Below, piece after piece: positions 10,669-22,722 of a stretch of 64,000 nucleotides of DNA. Position 1 is the first letter of the stretch. Each line of letters begins with the position of its first letter. The stretch lies in the NCBI GenBank assembly GCA_037039925.1, contig JAXRKP010001014.1:103501-167500 (forward strand), written 5' to 3'. The notes under the pieces were generated by a model that saw only the letters and a list, made by a program, of their open reading frames with translations, searched no databases and was not told the origin of the DNA. This DNA comes from Doris montereyensis. Its lineage: Eukaryota > Mollusca > Gastropoda > Nudibranchia > Dorididae. The translations under genes and the position numbers were made by a program.

Positions 10669-12091
10669 TGATTAGTTATTTAGATTTAATTTTTGATTTC
10701 AATTTTATTTCAGATACTCTATCAGCTGCCAATATTGACAGGAATATTTTGTTAGGTCAATACTCAGAATTTTCAAAACCCTTCAAATTTCAAACTTACA
10801 AACAGCATAGTTGTAGAATTAGACAAATTTTAGAGAACAGAGAGATTTAATCCAAATTTTATGGCAAAGTGGGTCTTTTACTTAATCAATGAGAGTGAAG
10901 CAAAGGAACAAGATAGTAAAATCATTAAAAATCTAATCCAAAGATTAGGCAAATTAAGGACTAAAAAATTTGAACTGCAAACCCGAAAAAAACCTGATAA
11001 TTATCAAAAGTTTCTAGATGAAGAATTTTGCTTTAACGAAACAAACCCTAAACGTAAACAATCTAACCTTCCTAACAGTTCCATCAGTTCATCAAACAAA
11101 AGTGTAGAGAAAGGTAACAATAACATTAGTAACAATAACCCTGTAGTCATTGAAAAGTCTAAAAATCAAAATAGCCAAGTTTGAAAAGGAACTTGAAGAT
11201 TTTAAAAAAGTGAAAGAAGAGAATATGAATCTGAAAAGAGAGAACCAAAATCTAAAAAGAAAAATTTCCAGAAACAGTATTAAATTAGCCACCACCAGTT
11301 GTCATTTGCAAAATTCAGAAAGAAAAAGAAAAGTTGAAATTGACCAAAAGATAGTGTCATTAATTATTTAGAAGCCACCTTGGAAATAAAGAAAAGAAAG
11401 GTAAAAACTTTGAAGAAAGAAACAAAATTAGTCAATAAATGCAATGATAGTCTGAATGAAAAGATTTTCAAACAAGAAACTTCATGAAGTAGAAGTAAAA
11501 TCAGGAGAAAATAATGCTTATGCAGATAATATTAGACAAGCTACAATTCTTTTACGGTCTGAAGCAGGAGTGGCTTCTCATAAAGTTAGTGAAGATATGA
11601 GAATAGTAGGTAAACATCTTTTTGATCATAACTTTGAAACATTGCTATCAACCCAAACATGCCTTAATATGAATGCTGAAGGTTTAGTTATTTCAAATTT
11701 GCAAGTAGCAGAAAAAATATTAGATTCTAAAAATATTACTCTCCATTTAGATTATGAATGGAACATCAAAAAGTAGTAAATCATCAAGTCACCTTAGATG
11801 AGGAATCTAAATCAGTTAAAAACGAAATCTCAATCAAATTAAAACAGAACATGGTAGAAAGTCAGCAAAGAAAATTGACACGGCAGCAGCAGATTTAGAA
11901 AAACATGGTTTATTAATAAGAAGGATAGATAACAACGGAAGTGTTTGTGAAAGTAGGCATATTAATAAAAAAATCTTTCAACAACTGGTAAATCTAAAAA
12001 ACAAATAACAGAAATAATCAAAGATAAAATTCTAACTCTGTCAGGTACTCAAGAAGATTTAATCTCAAATTTAAAACAATTTTTTAATTAG
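10632..12091 (+). pseudogene. Uncharacterised coiled-coil protein, frameshifted
   Basis: A chain of AT-rich frames (10632-10848, 10861-11184, 11150-11371, 11456-11776, and pieces to TAG at 12091) reads as one protein with several frame changes. The order is an N-terminal part, a Ser/Asn-rich spacer (SNLPNSSISSSNKS), a Lys/Glu coiled coil (FEKELEDFKKVKEENMNLKR), then a conserved-looking block (RQATILLRSEAGVASHKVSE, NMNAEGLVISNLQVAEKIL, LHLD). The block resembles an uncharacterised multicopy family I recall from aquatic invertebrates, where LHLDGTS may be the first Asp of an RNase H-like fold; here an 8-nt disruption follows LHLD. A polyadenylation-like AATAAA lies at about 12114. It lies wholly inside the 9115-13378 element. 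Confidence 0.5.
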
Positions 12092-12819
12092 TGTTTCTTT
12101 TTTTTTAGTCTGAAATAAAATTGAAATCATGGGTCTAGTTAATGAAGTTTTATTTGACTTTGTAACATATTTGGAGGCCGTTTTTGTTTTATGTTGATAA
12201 ATTCATATTTATTGGTGATATATCTGGTGGGGAAAACTTTCTTGTGATAATTTTTTTTTTACTGAATTTTTTAAAATTGTAAATATTTTAATAAACTGAA
12301 ATCATGTCATAACCAAGCCATTATTGTAGTTATGTTTCTCTTTTGATGTTGTTTATCTAATCAGGAATGGATAGAGCTCCTTCTCCTCTTTCATTTGATA
12401 CCAAGATCGACAAGATTGGTTAAAAAGTAAAGATTTTAAAAGGTTTTGAAATTCCTATTTTTTCTGTTTTTCGGCCCCATTAACGAAAACGTGCGAAATT
12501 GATTTCGCGGCATATTTTCTAAGAGTATAACTTAAAAAGTATACTTTCAGGCATTCTGAAAAAATTGGACCTACTGTCAGCAACATTATCTCTTACTTTA
12601 GTGGTTTTCAAGGGGTTAGCTTAATTTGTTATTATACAATAGCGGTCTGAAAATGGCATTTTGAGTCGTAAGTCGCCAGACCATATTTTGGCCCATTTTG
12701 CGCGAAATTCAAAAGGGCATAACTTCCGTGAAAATAAACCCATCATGTTGATTTTGGTATCATTTAAATCAGAATAAAAAACTCTTTCAGGATATCTACA
12801 TTGGATAATCTTTTTCTGA
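12092..12819. other. Non-coding AT-rich interior of the Tigger element
   Basis: No open frame of note. Contains a stretch (12440-12780) of TTTTCGGCCCATT..., CATATTTTGGCCCATTTTGCG. No gene seen. Confidence 0.5.
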
Positions 12820-13167
12820 TTAATTCAATTTGGGTTTGGAGTACCTATTGACATTAGTCCCGATGAGTATGTCAACATTGACGAAGACTTGGCAGTGAGC
12901 GGTGGGATATCTGTTGATACCATTATTGACAGCATCAAAGAAAAAGAGCAGCAACCTGACGACGATGACGCAGACGACGACGAACCTGACCCACTTGTGA
13001 CAGACAGTGATGCGCACACGGCACTACAAACCCTAAAACGTTTCGCCCTGCAACACAAAGATGGTGACCGGTTATTTGGCTTGCTGTTTGAGATGGACGA
13101 GCAAGTGGCACACACGGTTAACAGCTCCAAGGTGCAGTCTGGCATAAGAGAGGTACCAAGACCGTGA
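12820..13167 (+). pseudogene. Tigger transposase C-terminal acidic tail
   Basis: The frame opens after a stop at 12817 and encodes DISPDEYVNIDEDLAVSGG, then a D/E run (QQPDDDDADDDEPDP), DAHTALQTLKRFALQH, a Leu/Phe helix and SSKVQSGIREV before the stop. This order (EYV.ID...., acidic linker, A...L..F.LQ, KVQ..I) is the C-terminus of Tigger/pogo transposases. No start codon, HTH or catalytic domain is joined to it; the frame begins abruptly downstream of a possible acceptor (TCTTTCAG, 12783-12790). It sits about 210 bp from the right TIR, where a Tigger tail should be. Confidence 0.65.
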
Positions 13168-13378
13168 CAACCAGCTAGTAAACCCATCTGCTGGCTCTAA
13201 AAACCCCACCCCCAACACACCGGCCCTTTTCAGGGCCCCACCACATCTTCCCAATTGACTAGCCTCACTCGTAACGCCCCCTTTCGCCGCCATTTTCAAA
13301 AATTCTGAATAACGACATCCCCCGATAACGACATGATTGTTCGGTCCCGAGCAATGTCGTTATCGGGGGATTGCACTG

Positions 13379-15010
13379 TATATAAAGCCTTTTCTTTCCA
13401 ACAAAATCAAATCGAGTGAGCAAAAAATAATTCTGAGAAAGAAAGACAAAGTTGTAAATAATACACAAGAAGTGTGCAAAAACTTTCAACATTTTCTTTG
13501 TCAGCTTTCCGAAAGACATTGGTAACAGCATATCACTAGATTCAAAATTACACCATAGCATTAAGGCCATAAAAGAGAACATACCAAAAGTACCAAACTT
13601 TGAATACAAAGAAACTAACCCTGAAACTAAGTGAAACAATTGGGAAAATTATCAATAATTTAAATGTCAGAAAGTCAACTGGCGAGGACACAATATCTGC
13701 CAAACTCATTAAAGCCAGTGCCCCAATATTGAATGAGCATATATGCAATATCATAAACAAATCTATTAGAACAAGTACATTTCCAGGTAAATTAAAGATA
13801 GCACAAATAATGTAATACCACTATTTTTTTAATGACCCATTAGATATAAAGAATTATAGACCAGTAAGCATCCTTTCTAAGATCTTTGAAAAAGTCATGG
13901 CACTTCAGCTATCCAAATATTTTAATAATATTTTCCATGATTTTCTTTGGGTGCCAAACGATTATACTTAGACTTATAGAAGACTGGAAGCTATCCTTGC
14001 ATTTGGACATAAATCACTTGTTGCTGCCATATTCATGGACCTATCCAATTGTTTGCCCCATATTTTATCCAAAGCCTTTGATTGTTTGCCCCACGACATT
14101 CTTTTACACAAATTATTGGTTTATTGCAAAACTCTGTTTCTCTGTTCCAAAGTTATATTTCAGATAGAAAGCAGCAAGTAAAGCTTGGGAACACTGTCAG
14201 TGGTTGGGAATTTATTGAAAAGGGTGTACCCCAAGGATCCATTCTAGGTCCCTTATTATTTAATGTTTTTATTAATGATATTTCTATTCATCAAAGAGGG
14301 AACTCTATAATTGTGCAAATGATAACACATTGCCTTACAATCATCTTGATTTTAGTAAGCTTGTGGACACTTTGGAACAGGAAAGCAGTGTACTAATAAA
14401 CTGGCTCCACATGAACTGTATGCAAGCAAATCGAGAAAAATTCCAAGCCTTTGCACTAGACAAACGAACATTTTCCAAGAAACCCATTTTTCAAATTGAC
14501 TCAATCTCTATATCAGTGAAGAAATTGTCAAACTGTTAGGAATAGAGATAGATTATCAATTAAAGTTTGATGCCCACATAAAGATAATTTGCCACAAGGC
14601 CTCTCATTCTCAACAACTCAATGTGTTGAAGAGAATCGATAGATATCTCTCAACTCAAAATTATTCTTTCTAACTTTCTGTTCGAAATCAAATATAACAG
14701 AATTAGAAAAAATCAAGAACGAGCTCTTAGATTTATATATATACAATGACTATAGTAATAAAAACATTAATAGTAATACATTATATGAAGCTATGGTCAT
14801 TGAAACTTTCAAAATTTTGCATAAATTATCGCCTATATTGTCTCCAAAAGTTAATATCATTTAAACATAGAAGGTATAATTTCAGATATAATGTAGTCAA
14901 TATATCTAAACCTAGAGCTACATGTTTCTTCGTCTTACAGATTTCGAATACGAGATAGTTCAAATTCAAAGGACATAATAGATTGTTTGACAAACTTTGG
15001 TAATGTGAAC
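13379..15010 (+). pseudogene. Jockey-like LINE copy 1, reverse transcriptase
   Basis: Continues the LINE frame across the Tigger insertion (KPFLSNKIKSSEQKIIL). RT blocks follow with frame breaks: VRKSTGEDTISAKLI, NYRP-type (13857), IFMDLS with a duplicated KAFDCLPHDILLHKL (about 14030-14110), EKGVPQGSILGPLLFNVF (14218-14271), and the palm motif, which reads CAND instead of YADD (about 14312). Thumb/C-terminal text (RKNQERALRF-like; TFKILHKLS) runs to about 15010. The lost YADD, several stops and a 30-bp-scale duplication around 14040-14080 mean it is dead. The second copy (50.1-53.1 kb) keeps YADD. Confidence 0.8.
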
Positions 15011-15596
15011 ATGCATGTGTAAAAATTCATCAAAGAAGAAACCGAGATTTTTGACGCTATGGCTGTTACATATGTCGGTTACATATAGTCGTATTGTTTA
15101 TGACTAGCTCGTTTAATATAATGTCCTTCGCTTTTTTTCTAAATTATGTTATCAATTCTGTCTTATCATTGTTGAATTTTTATCCGTGTGACTCGTGAGA
15201 ATGTATTGTTCATTTCATCATCCGAATCATGAACAAATTATTTGGGTGAAAGTGATGAAGTCGCCTCTATTAATTAAGCCATGACACAACTTGACTTGAA
15301 TTGTAAAAACTAGGTAAAATCAAAGACCATAAAAACTACCAAGACAGGAAAGTGTCTTCGCCCAGTCCGTAACAACAGTGCATAGGACTAGGAGTAAGTA
15401 GGAGAGTGTATTAGCCGTGGACTGGGTGAAAATGACTTGTGAGCGTATCGCCACAAATCAATTCAATTCAAAATACTTTTAATCATCCACGAACACACCA
15501 AAGGGCAATTATTCATATCCACACAATGAAATTACAAAGCAGAAAATTTAATATAAAGTTTACCATTGACCAAAATCGCTTTTCACATACACGGAT
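15011..15596. other. LINE 3' flank / intergenic, nothing recognised
   Basis: AT-rich; no coding similarity noticed. Confidence 0.5.
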
Positions 15597-15720
15597 AAAA
15601 AAAAATAGATAAAAAGAAATAAATGAATAAATAAATACAAATCAAAAAAAATAGATAAATAAATAAATAAACAAAAAAAATTAAAAAAAATAAAAATAAT
15701 AATGATAATTTTTTAACTGA
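15597..15720. repeat. A-rich (TAAA)n-like tract
   Basis: Degenerate AAATAAATA units. It lies 3' of the minus-strand Rex1-like RT, where such LINEs often carry simple repeats. Confidence 0.7.
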
Positions 15721-15911
15721 TAAAATGCCACACAGCCCGGATGGAACATATAACACAAATACATTGTATTTACACATAAAATACATTGTATTTATACATA
15801 AATAAGAGGTAGGCCTACAAATTATAACGTCGAAAGAGAGAGCGAAAGAAGAAAATAATATTGAACCACTACTGTACTAGAGAAAAACATGTTTAAATAT
15901 TTATGCAGTTA

Positions 15912-16935
15912 TCATTTCTCTTGAATCTTATTCATTAACCTGATGGCAGAGATGGAATAAAGGAGAAACGGTATCGATTCGTTCTGCTCAATGGGCATCG
16001 ATACCACTTTCCTGATTTCAAGCTTTCAAATTTGCAAAATAGTACATGATCTTTGTCATCCAAGATCACAAATGCCTTCTTCAATGTTTGCTGTTCACAA
16101 AATGAAACTAGCCGCTCATTAATGATTCATAAACACAAATCGACAACCTTACGAAGTTTATTTTTGTTCTGACACGATGCATTCAATAAAAGATTTATAA
16201 AATAGTTCTAAGATGTTCTTATTAACAGAGAAGAACTGATTTTTCGAAGAAAATACACCCGTTGTTGGGCTTTCTTACAAAATCGATTCACAGTTTTTGT
16301 CCCACTTTTAATTTATCATCAAAGATCGTGCCTAGATATTTATAATCGTTTACATTTTCAATTTTCGTTCCATGGATAACAGTGTCACTAGTGTCAGTGT
16401 GTAAGGGGTTTGTTTCCGTCTAAAGTCAATTGTCATTTACTTTGGGTTTTTTCAAATTTAGCTCAAGACAAGAGTCGTCGCAATATTTGACAAACTCAGG
16501 ACAATGTTCATGTTCTGATCCAATCATCATGGATAGCAACGTGCTGTCATCAGCAAATTTAACGATAAATCTTTTTTTCATAATTGCAGTCGTTGGAATA
16601 GGATAAAAAAAAATAAAGGCGATAGAACACATCCTTATGGAAATCCGACAATGGGCTTTATTTCTTTAGAGGTAAATTTGTTTACTAAAACCCGTTGCGA
16701 TCGGTTGGTGAGAAAATCTGATATCCACAATATCAGTTGGGAGTCTAATTTGAAATTGTGAATCAATTTGTCAGTTAAAATGTGTTGTTGGGGGTATTGA
16801 AACAAAACCTGAAATCGGCAAATACTATTTTGGCACGATGTCTGGTTTTTCAAAATGGTTATTTATATAAATTATAAATGTATAGAATCTAAAATTTTCT
16901 CGAAGGTCTTTCTGTAGTCTTTAATTGTCATGACT
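15912..16935 (-). pseudogene. Rex1/L2-like LINE reverse transcriptase, C-terminal part
   Basis: Read on the minus strand from about 16935: KTFEKIL, LIHNFKLDSQLILWISDFL, TNRSQRVLVNKFTSKE, then KPIVGFPQGC-type motif, KRFIVKFADDSTLLSMM (palm FADD intact), CLELNLKK. It continues as HGTKIENVNDYKYLGTIFDD, LRKVVDLCL, LKKAFVILDDKDHVLFCKF and WYRCPLSRTNRYRF, ending at stop 15912-15914 after AIRLMNKIQEK. The order YKYLGT..D and R.PL.RTNRYR..F.P.AIRL.N is typical of Rex1/Babar-type LINEs. Frame changes occur near 16635 and 16390. No endonuclease is present, so the copy is 5'-truncated. Confidence 0.75.
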
Positions 16936-17610
16936 GATTATATTGCAGAACCTGTACCGAGTTCCATTTTTGTGGCAATGTTGTCAATTTCTAATTGGAC
17001 TAGGTACCACAAGTGAAAAATTTAAAGTTATCATGCATATATGTAATTGACATAATCTTGTACATCTCACAGAGACAGGAAAACAAAAAAGAATTATCAA
17101 AATCCATCAACAAACAAGAAAGTTATGAATTTTTAAAGTTTTATTGACTTAGAAAAATTCGTTCACAATTGCCCCATACCACAAAAGGTCAACTTTGTGA
17201 GGTCTTAAATTGAAAAATTAAACAAAAAAACATGAAAGAAACACATTTTCTTACATAGGAGCACACACATTGTTTCATCATGCAGTTTCATATCATTTTA
17301 AAAATAATCTTAGAGCTTACAGAGCTTCAAAATTGACAAAAATTACAACAATTCAGTTAAAAATTCAATACAAATGCATCAAATCCTGCTCAAGTCCCAT
17401 TTTCAAGGTTACATAGAAAAGAAAATAGTGACACTGCATTGTCAAAATCAGTTTTGCTGCTTCCTTTAAACATAGAGACTTAGTCTAATTTTTTTCAAGG
17501 ACATGAGGTTTGAATTGAGACCATTATGAGACTCGAAAGAGTAGTCCGAAGCCTGAAATACCACATTGGAAGAAAATTCTCGGAAATGATCAGTCTACAG
17601 GATCCAATAG
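16936..17610. other. AT-rich intergenic DNA, nothing recognised
   Basis: No coding similarity noticed. Confidence 0.5.
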
Positions 17611-18185
17611 AAATAAAAAATCATAAAAAATAAACCAATTGAGCTACAGGCTTGTCTTATATATCAAATTAAAGCTGATTTCAAGAGCAATTTGATGATA
17701 TACAAATGAATGTATGTAATCTTCATTAAACTAATAAGTTTTGATAAATTATGTAATTACATAAGCAGAAAATGACTGTCGGAACAACCAGATGTCATGA
17801 GACAAAGAAATCTTATAAAATCATCAAATTTAGCTACATACTTGTCTTGTATATCAAATTAAAGCTTTTTTCAAGAGCTATTTAATGATATATAAATGAA
17901 TGTATGCAATCTTCATTAAACTAATATGTTTTGATAAATTATGCAATTACATCAACAGAAAATGACGGTCAGAACAACCAGTAGTCATAAGAAAATAAAA
18001 TCTTATAAAATCATCTCATTTAGCTACATACTTGTCTTGTATACCAAATTAAAGCTTATTTCAAGAGCTATTTAATGATATATAAATGAATGTATGCAAT
18101 CTTTATTTAACTAATAAGTTTTGATAAATTATGCAATTACATAAACAGAAAATGACGGTCAGAACAACTGGTTGTCATAAGAAAA
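17611..18185. repeat. 190-bp tandem satellite, three units
   Basis: TGTCTTRTATAYCAAATTAA recurs at 17653, 17843 and 18033, exactly 190 bp apart. Each unit ends with a GAAAATGACKGTCRGAACAA block and TGTCATRAGA-like text. Units 2 and 3 are closer to each other than to unit 1. No open frame. Confidence 0.85.
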
Positions 18186-18423
18186 ACAAATAATTTTCTT
18201 GGGTACAAGTTTGTGCAGCCATAACTTCACCTGAAGAAAGAGCAGAATAGATGGGAAGATGAGAATGGCGAAAGTGACATGACCAAAGTAGCATTCTTTA
18301 TGGAATGGCTTTAATTTTACCCTTTTTAAATTTGAGTAATGTAAAATTGGCATATGGAATAAAATTTATCCTCTTATTCCAGTTCGGTAACCTATCTTAA
18401 ACTTTCTGCTCCTCCTAATATAT

Positions 18424-18470
18424 ACAGTAAACCTCGACTTTAACAAGCTCGAATTCAACGAGACCTTGGG
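18424..18470 (+). other. Solo Tigger-like terminal repeat
   Basis: TATA|CAGTAAACCTCGACTTTAAC followed by GAATTCAACGAGACC matches the general Tigger terminus (CAGT..ACCTCG..TTAACGA). I found no matching inverted end downstream, so it may be a decayed or truncated element. Confidence 0.4.
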
Positions 18471-19084
18471 TCATGCTTATTTTCATTAATTTATTAATAA
18501 AGTCATTAACCTTTACCGTAGGTCGTGACCCAAAAAGGGAAAAAGTCTTGGAAATTTGCTTCTATTCTGATATTGTTAGCTTCCTGTTAATAAGCAGTTA
18601 AGAATGCCTCAGGTATGCACTTTTGGACTTGACTAACACATATGCCATAATCCATAACAGTATTTTTAACTGACAAAACAATGAGAATTTAAGTGGGGTG
18701 GAGCTCAAACTCAAAGCGTTTACCTTCCGATAGTGGGTCCAGCCAACTAATGCTCTGCCTGCCCTCCCATTAAAATGAAATAATTATTTACATAGGCCTT
18801 AAGCAATTACCTGGGCAAAAGTAGTATTTGCTTCTTCCCTCAAGGAAGAGAGTTGTACTAGGAGCCAGTTTGTTAACATGAACACTGGAGGTAAGTTGGG
18901 CCGCCCTCCTTTTCCAGTCATTAAAAAATGTTGTTGAAGGATATAGACATCAACATCTGAAAGTGAAAGAGAAAATGTCTTGAGAGAATTTAGGCTTTAG
19001 AAATCAAGTGAATTGTAACTAATTACAAAATTGCAATTGGAAAGTATGTGTGTTGGGGGTGGGGGGTGGACTTGGGAGAAGAGA
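18471..19084. other. Intergenic DNA, nothing recognised
   Basis: No coding or repeat structure supported. Confidence 0.5.
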
Positions 19085-20240
<1,156 letters not shown>

Positions 20241-20872
20241 TTAAAAGGTCTTTATTTGAAGAAAAAAAGATGTCTGTGAGCAGAGATATGGGAACGGATA
20301 AAAACAAGTTTCCTGACAACTTTCGCTAGGCTTAAAATTTTCCACCGGCCCAAAGCGAGCGCTTGCGCTACCTAATTGGACCATTATCTTTGGAGTCTTA
20401 TGTTGAATTTGGAACATCTCCAGTGTAAAAGAGTCGGTTTGTTCTAGATCCAACTCATGAACGTTTTTTGATACAGATTGGTAAACCCAAATTCCATTTG
20501 AATTGGTCGTTTGCTTGAGTGCATCTGCATACGGACTGTATGTGTCCTTTCTTGCGGTACTTCTTGCAACTTGCTTCTCTCCAGAAACATTCTGTCCTCC
20601 TGTGGTTATTTTTAACACAGGATTGGCATGACTGGTAGTGTGTCTGTTTTGGCTTTCCTTGCGGTGCTGTCGTTATCTTATGAACGGCTGAACCACCATG
20701 AATTTCAGCCACGTCTCTGTGTGCCGTTTCCATGGTAACTAAGAGCCAATGAATATGATGTAGCATTCTCCAATGTCAATTTGTGTTCTTGTACTTGTAG
20801 GAGACGTTTTTGTGTTGCTTCGTCCTTGGGCGCACACAAATCTGTCACTGTCACGTAGAGATGTTTTCAAAT
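20241..20872 (-). pseudogene. Gypsy-type LTR retroelement gag, C-terminal part with zinc knuckles
   Basis: Continues gag from 22.4 kb after the Tigger insertion: LKTSLRD near 20865, EATQKRLLQVQEHKLTLENA (one frame), METAHRDVAEIHGG, then two CCHC knuckles, C..C....H....C in QSCQSCVKNNHRRTEC and C..(C/Y)....H....C in SCKKYRKKGHIQSVC, where one knuckle Cys reads Tyr. A further frame (20241-20618) carries a short gag-pol-like tail, but no protease or RT is recognised after it. At least three frame changes. Gypsy/Metaviridae-like retrotransposon structural protein, dead copy. Confidence 0.65.
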
Positions 20873-20874
20873 TA

Positions 20875-22384
20875 CAGTAGAAATACTTTAAACCGAAATT
20901 TTGGGGACCCTCTAAACCATTTTGGTTTAAAGGTATTTTGGTTTAAAGCAAGTTCCCTTTTTTGCGATGTTTTTAAAGGGTTAACTATGTTTGGATTGGG
21001 TTGTTCCCTTTTTGTTAATGTTGATGAATAAAGAGGTCCTTTTGGTGACCATAATATGTATAATAATAATAATGTAATTGTTTTGATTGTTGGACTGTTG
21101 TTTTTTGTTTTGTTTTCTTTTTTTTTGGGGGGGGGTTTGTTTGTTTTTTGGGGTTTTTTTTGTCTTATTTTCCCCATTCATACTCTCATTCACACTTAAT
21201 ACAAAATACAGATTTGGATCATCAGGTATTCATCTTTCATTCAGTCTCTTCATCTTTATTTCTTCATTAAAACAAGAAGAAAAAAAGGAAAATAGGAAAG
21301 GTGAGGGAAAGGGGTGGGATAGGGATACAACTTATAAGGCTTTCTTGAAAAAGTTTGTTATAGATGTTTGGCGTGATTTTGAGACGGAGAGTCTATCCAC
21401 GTAGACGGGGCGAAACTTCGTTTCTTCACGAGCCTTTTGTAGTTGTAGCCTCTCCCTGTCCTTCAAAATGGTTGATAATGTTGAGTTCGGGAAGCCGTGC
21501 TTTTTTTACATATCTCCGTCTTGTTTAATTTCTTTTCGTCCACTTCTGAAAGAATATTGAGTTTAAAATCCAATGTGTGTGCACAGTGCTTTCTTTTAGA
21601 CATCTTTGACTGGCTGAATTAAAACTAAAAAAACCCAGAAACGATCAAAACTTCTCGTGATAGTGATACTAGTGATAGTGATAAATGAATTAAATGAATG
21701 ATGCACAGCGACTGGCAGACGAAGTGAATGGAAATGAAACGCATCAATGCTAAACTCTACACACCCCTATCCCCGTGTTGAAAAGGCCTAAAACAACGCA
21801 GACACACACACACACACATGCGCGCGAACACACATACCAACGAGTACACATTTAAACGGGCGTACCAATGCGAAGCTATCTACACTACACTTAGGCCAGG
21901 CGTACACAATAATGAGTTATTGTGTACGCCAGACTTAGGCCTTACCACGTGCTTACAACACTATACACTTACCACGGGCAAGCAAGAACATCTCACCTGC
22001 GTGGTTCTACACCCCCACCTCCCCCTTCCCGTGCCAGTCCCCCGCTGTCTTCCCTTTTTGCCGTCTAGCGATGTGCGGTGATAGAAGGGTTTGACTACCA
22101 CCCCCTCCCCTCATCTCCTCAGTCACGCTCTTTATTTCATATCGATAGGCATTACGTGTGACCAAGTGTGACCCCTTTGCGGAATTATTGAAGAGGATGA
22201 AACGAAAGAAAAAGGGGGAAAGTTGTTTCGGTTTAAAGACATTTGCGCTTAGAAGCATTTCGGTTTATCATACGAACTGATACTATACAAAGACAAAGAA
22301 GAAACTTGTACAATTTATCAATTTCTTTGAGGTTCATTGACTTTTTCGGTTTAGCTTCTTTCGGTTTAAAGTATTTCTCTACTA
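20875..22384 (-). mobile_element. Tigger/pogo-type element (1.5 kb) inserted in gypsy gag
   Basis: Left end TA|CAGTAGAAATACTTTAAACC; right end, reverse-complemented, TA|TAGTAGAGAAATACTTTAAAC. TA lies on both sides (20873-20874; 22385-22386). TTTAAACCGAAA-type repeats recur inside both ends (20890-20950; 22215-22375). It encodes a Tigger HTH on the minus strand but no catalytic domain. The region 21085-21175 is T/G-rich low complexity. Confidence 0.75.
21370..21603 (-). pseudogene. Tigger transposase N-terminal HTH, frameshifted
   Basis: From ATG at 21603-21601: MSKRKHCAHTLDFKLNILSE, VDEKKLNKTEICKK, then after a 1-nt change in an A run HGFPNSTLSTILKDRERL and ARE.....RP. This is the CENP-B-type HTH: KR...TLDFKL.IL.EV, ..K.EIC...G.P.STLSTILK.R. 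The change lies in AAAAAAAGC near 21500. No DDE domain follows before the left TIR. Confidence 0.65.
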
Positions 22385-22386
22385 TA

Positions 22387-22722
22387 TCTCCGAAGTTGCA
22401 ATGTTCGCTGAGTCGCTTTATTGCTGTAATGAATTCTGATATGCTTTCACTTTGCTCTTGATTACGCCTATGAAACTTAAAGCGTTCAACTATCTCTAGT
22501 GGTGGTGGGTAGAAATGGTTGGTGAGTAGGCTGCAGAGGGTTTTGTAGGGCTTTGACGATGACAGATCGCAGAGTGCTGTAGGCTTTAGCGCCTATTGAT
22601 GACAACAATGTAGCCGTTTGCTTAGCAACTGGAATGTCATTGGCGATAATATGTGCATCCAGACGTTCTTTATAGTTTGTAAAGGTCTCTATGCCTTCAT
22701 TGTAAGTGTCGGGTCTCGGCAT
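22387..22722 (-). pseudogene. Gypsy-type gag, N-terminal part
   Basis: ATG at 22722 starts MPRPDTYNEGIETFTNYKER, then LDAHIIANDIPVAKQTATLL, SSIGAKAYSTLRSV. After a frame change near 22500 come EIVERFKFHRRNQEQSES and FITAIKRLSEHCNFGD. This order (YKERLDA...AN.I...K..A.LLS..G...Y..LR, E..RF.FH.R.Q...ES...F..ALR.L...CNFG) is the gag/capsid of gypsy-type LTR retrotransposons. The Tigger element follows immediately. LTRs and a primer-binding site were not identified. Confidence 0.75.

Larger units (their letters stand above)
9115..13378 (+). mobile_element. Composite Tigger/pogo-type transposon (4.26 kb) in a LINE
   Basis: The left end is TA|CAGTGCAATCCCCCAATAACG (TA at 9113-9114). The right end ends CCCCCGATAACGAC-type TIR...GCACTG|TA (13379-13380). 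The first 25 bases of the two TIRs differ at one position. Further ATAACGACAT/ATAGCGAC repeats lie in both subterminal regions (9135-9262; 13308-13360). A Tigger transposase C-terminal tail lies at the right end, but no HTH or DDE domain was found. The interior instead holds a putative spliced exon pair and a decayed coiled-coil gene, so the element is probably non-autonomous and composite. Confidence 0.85.
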
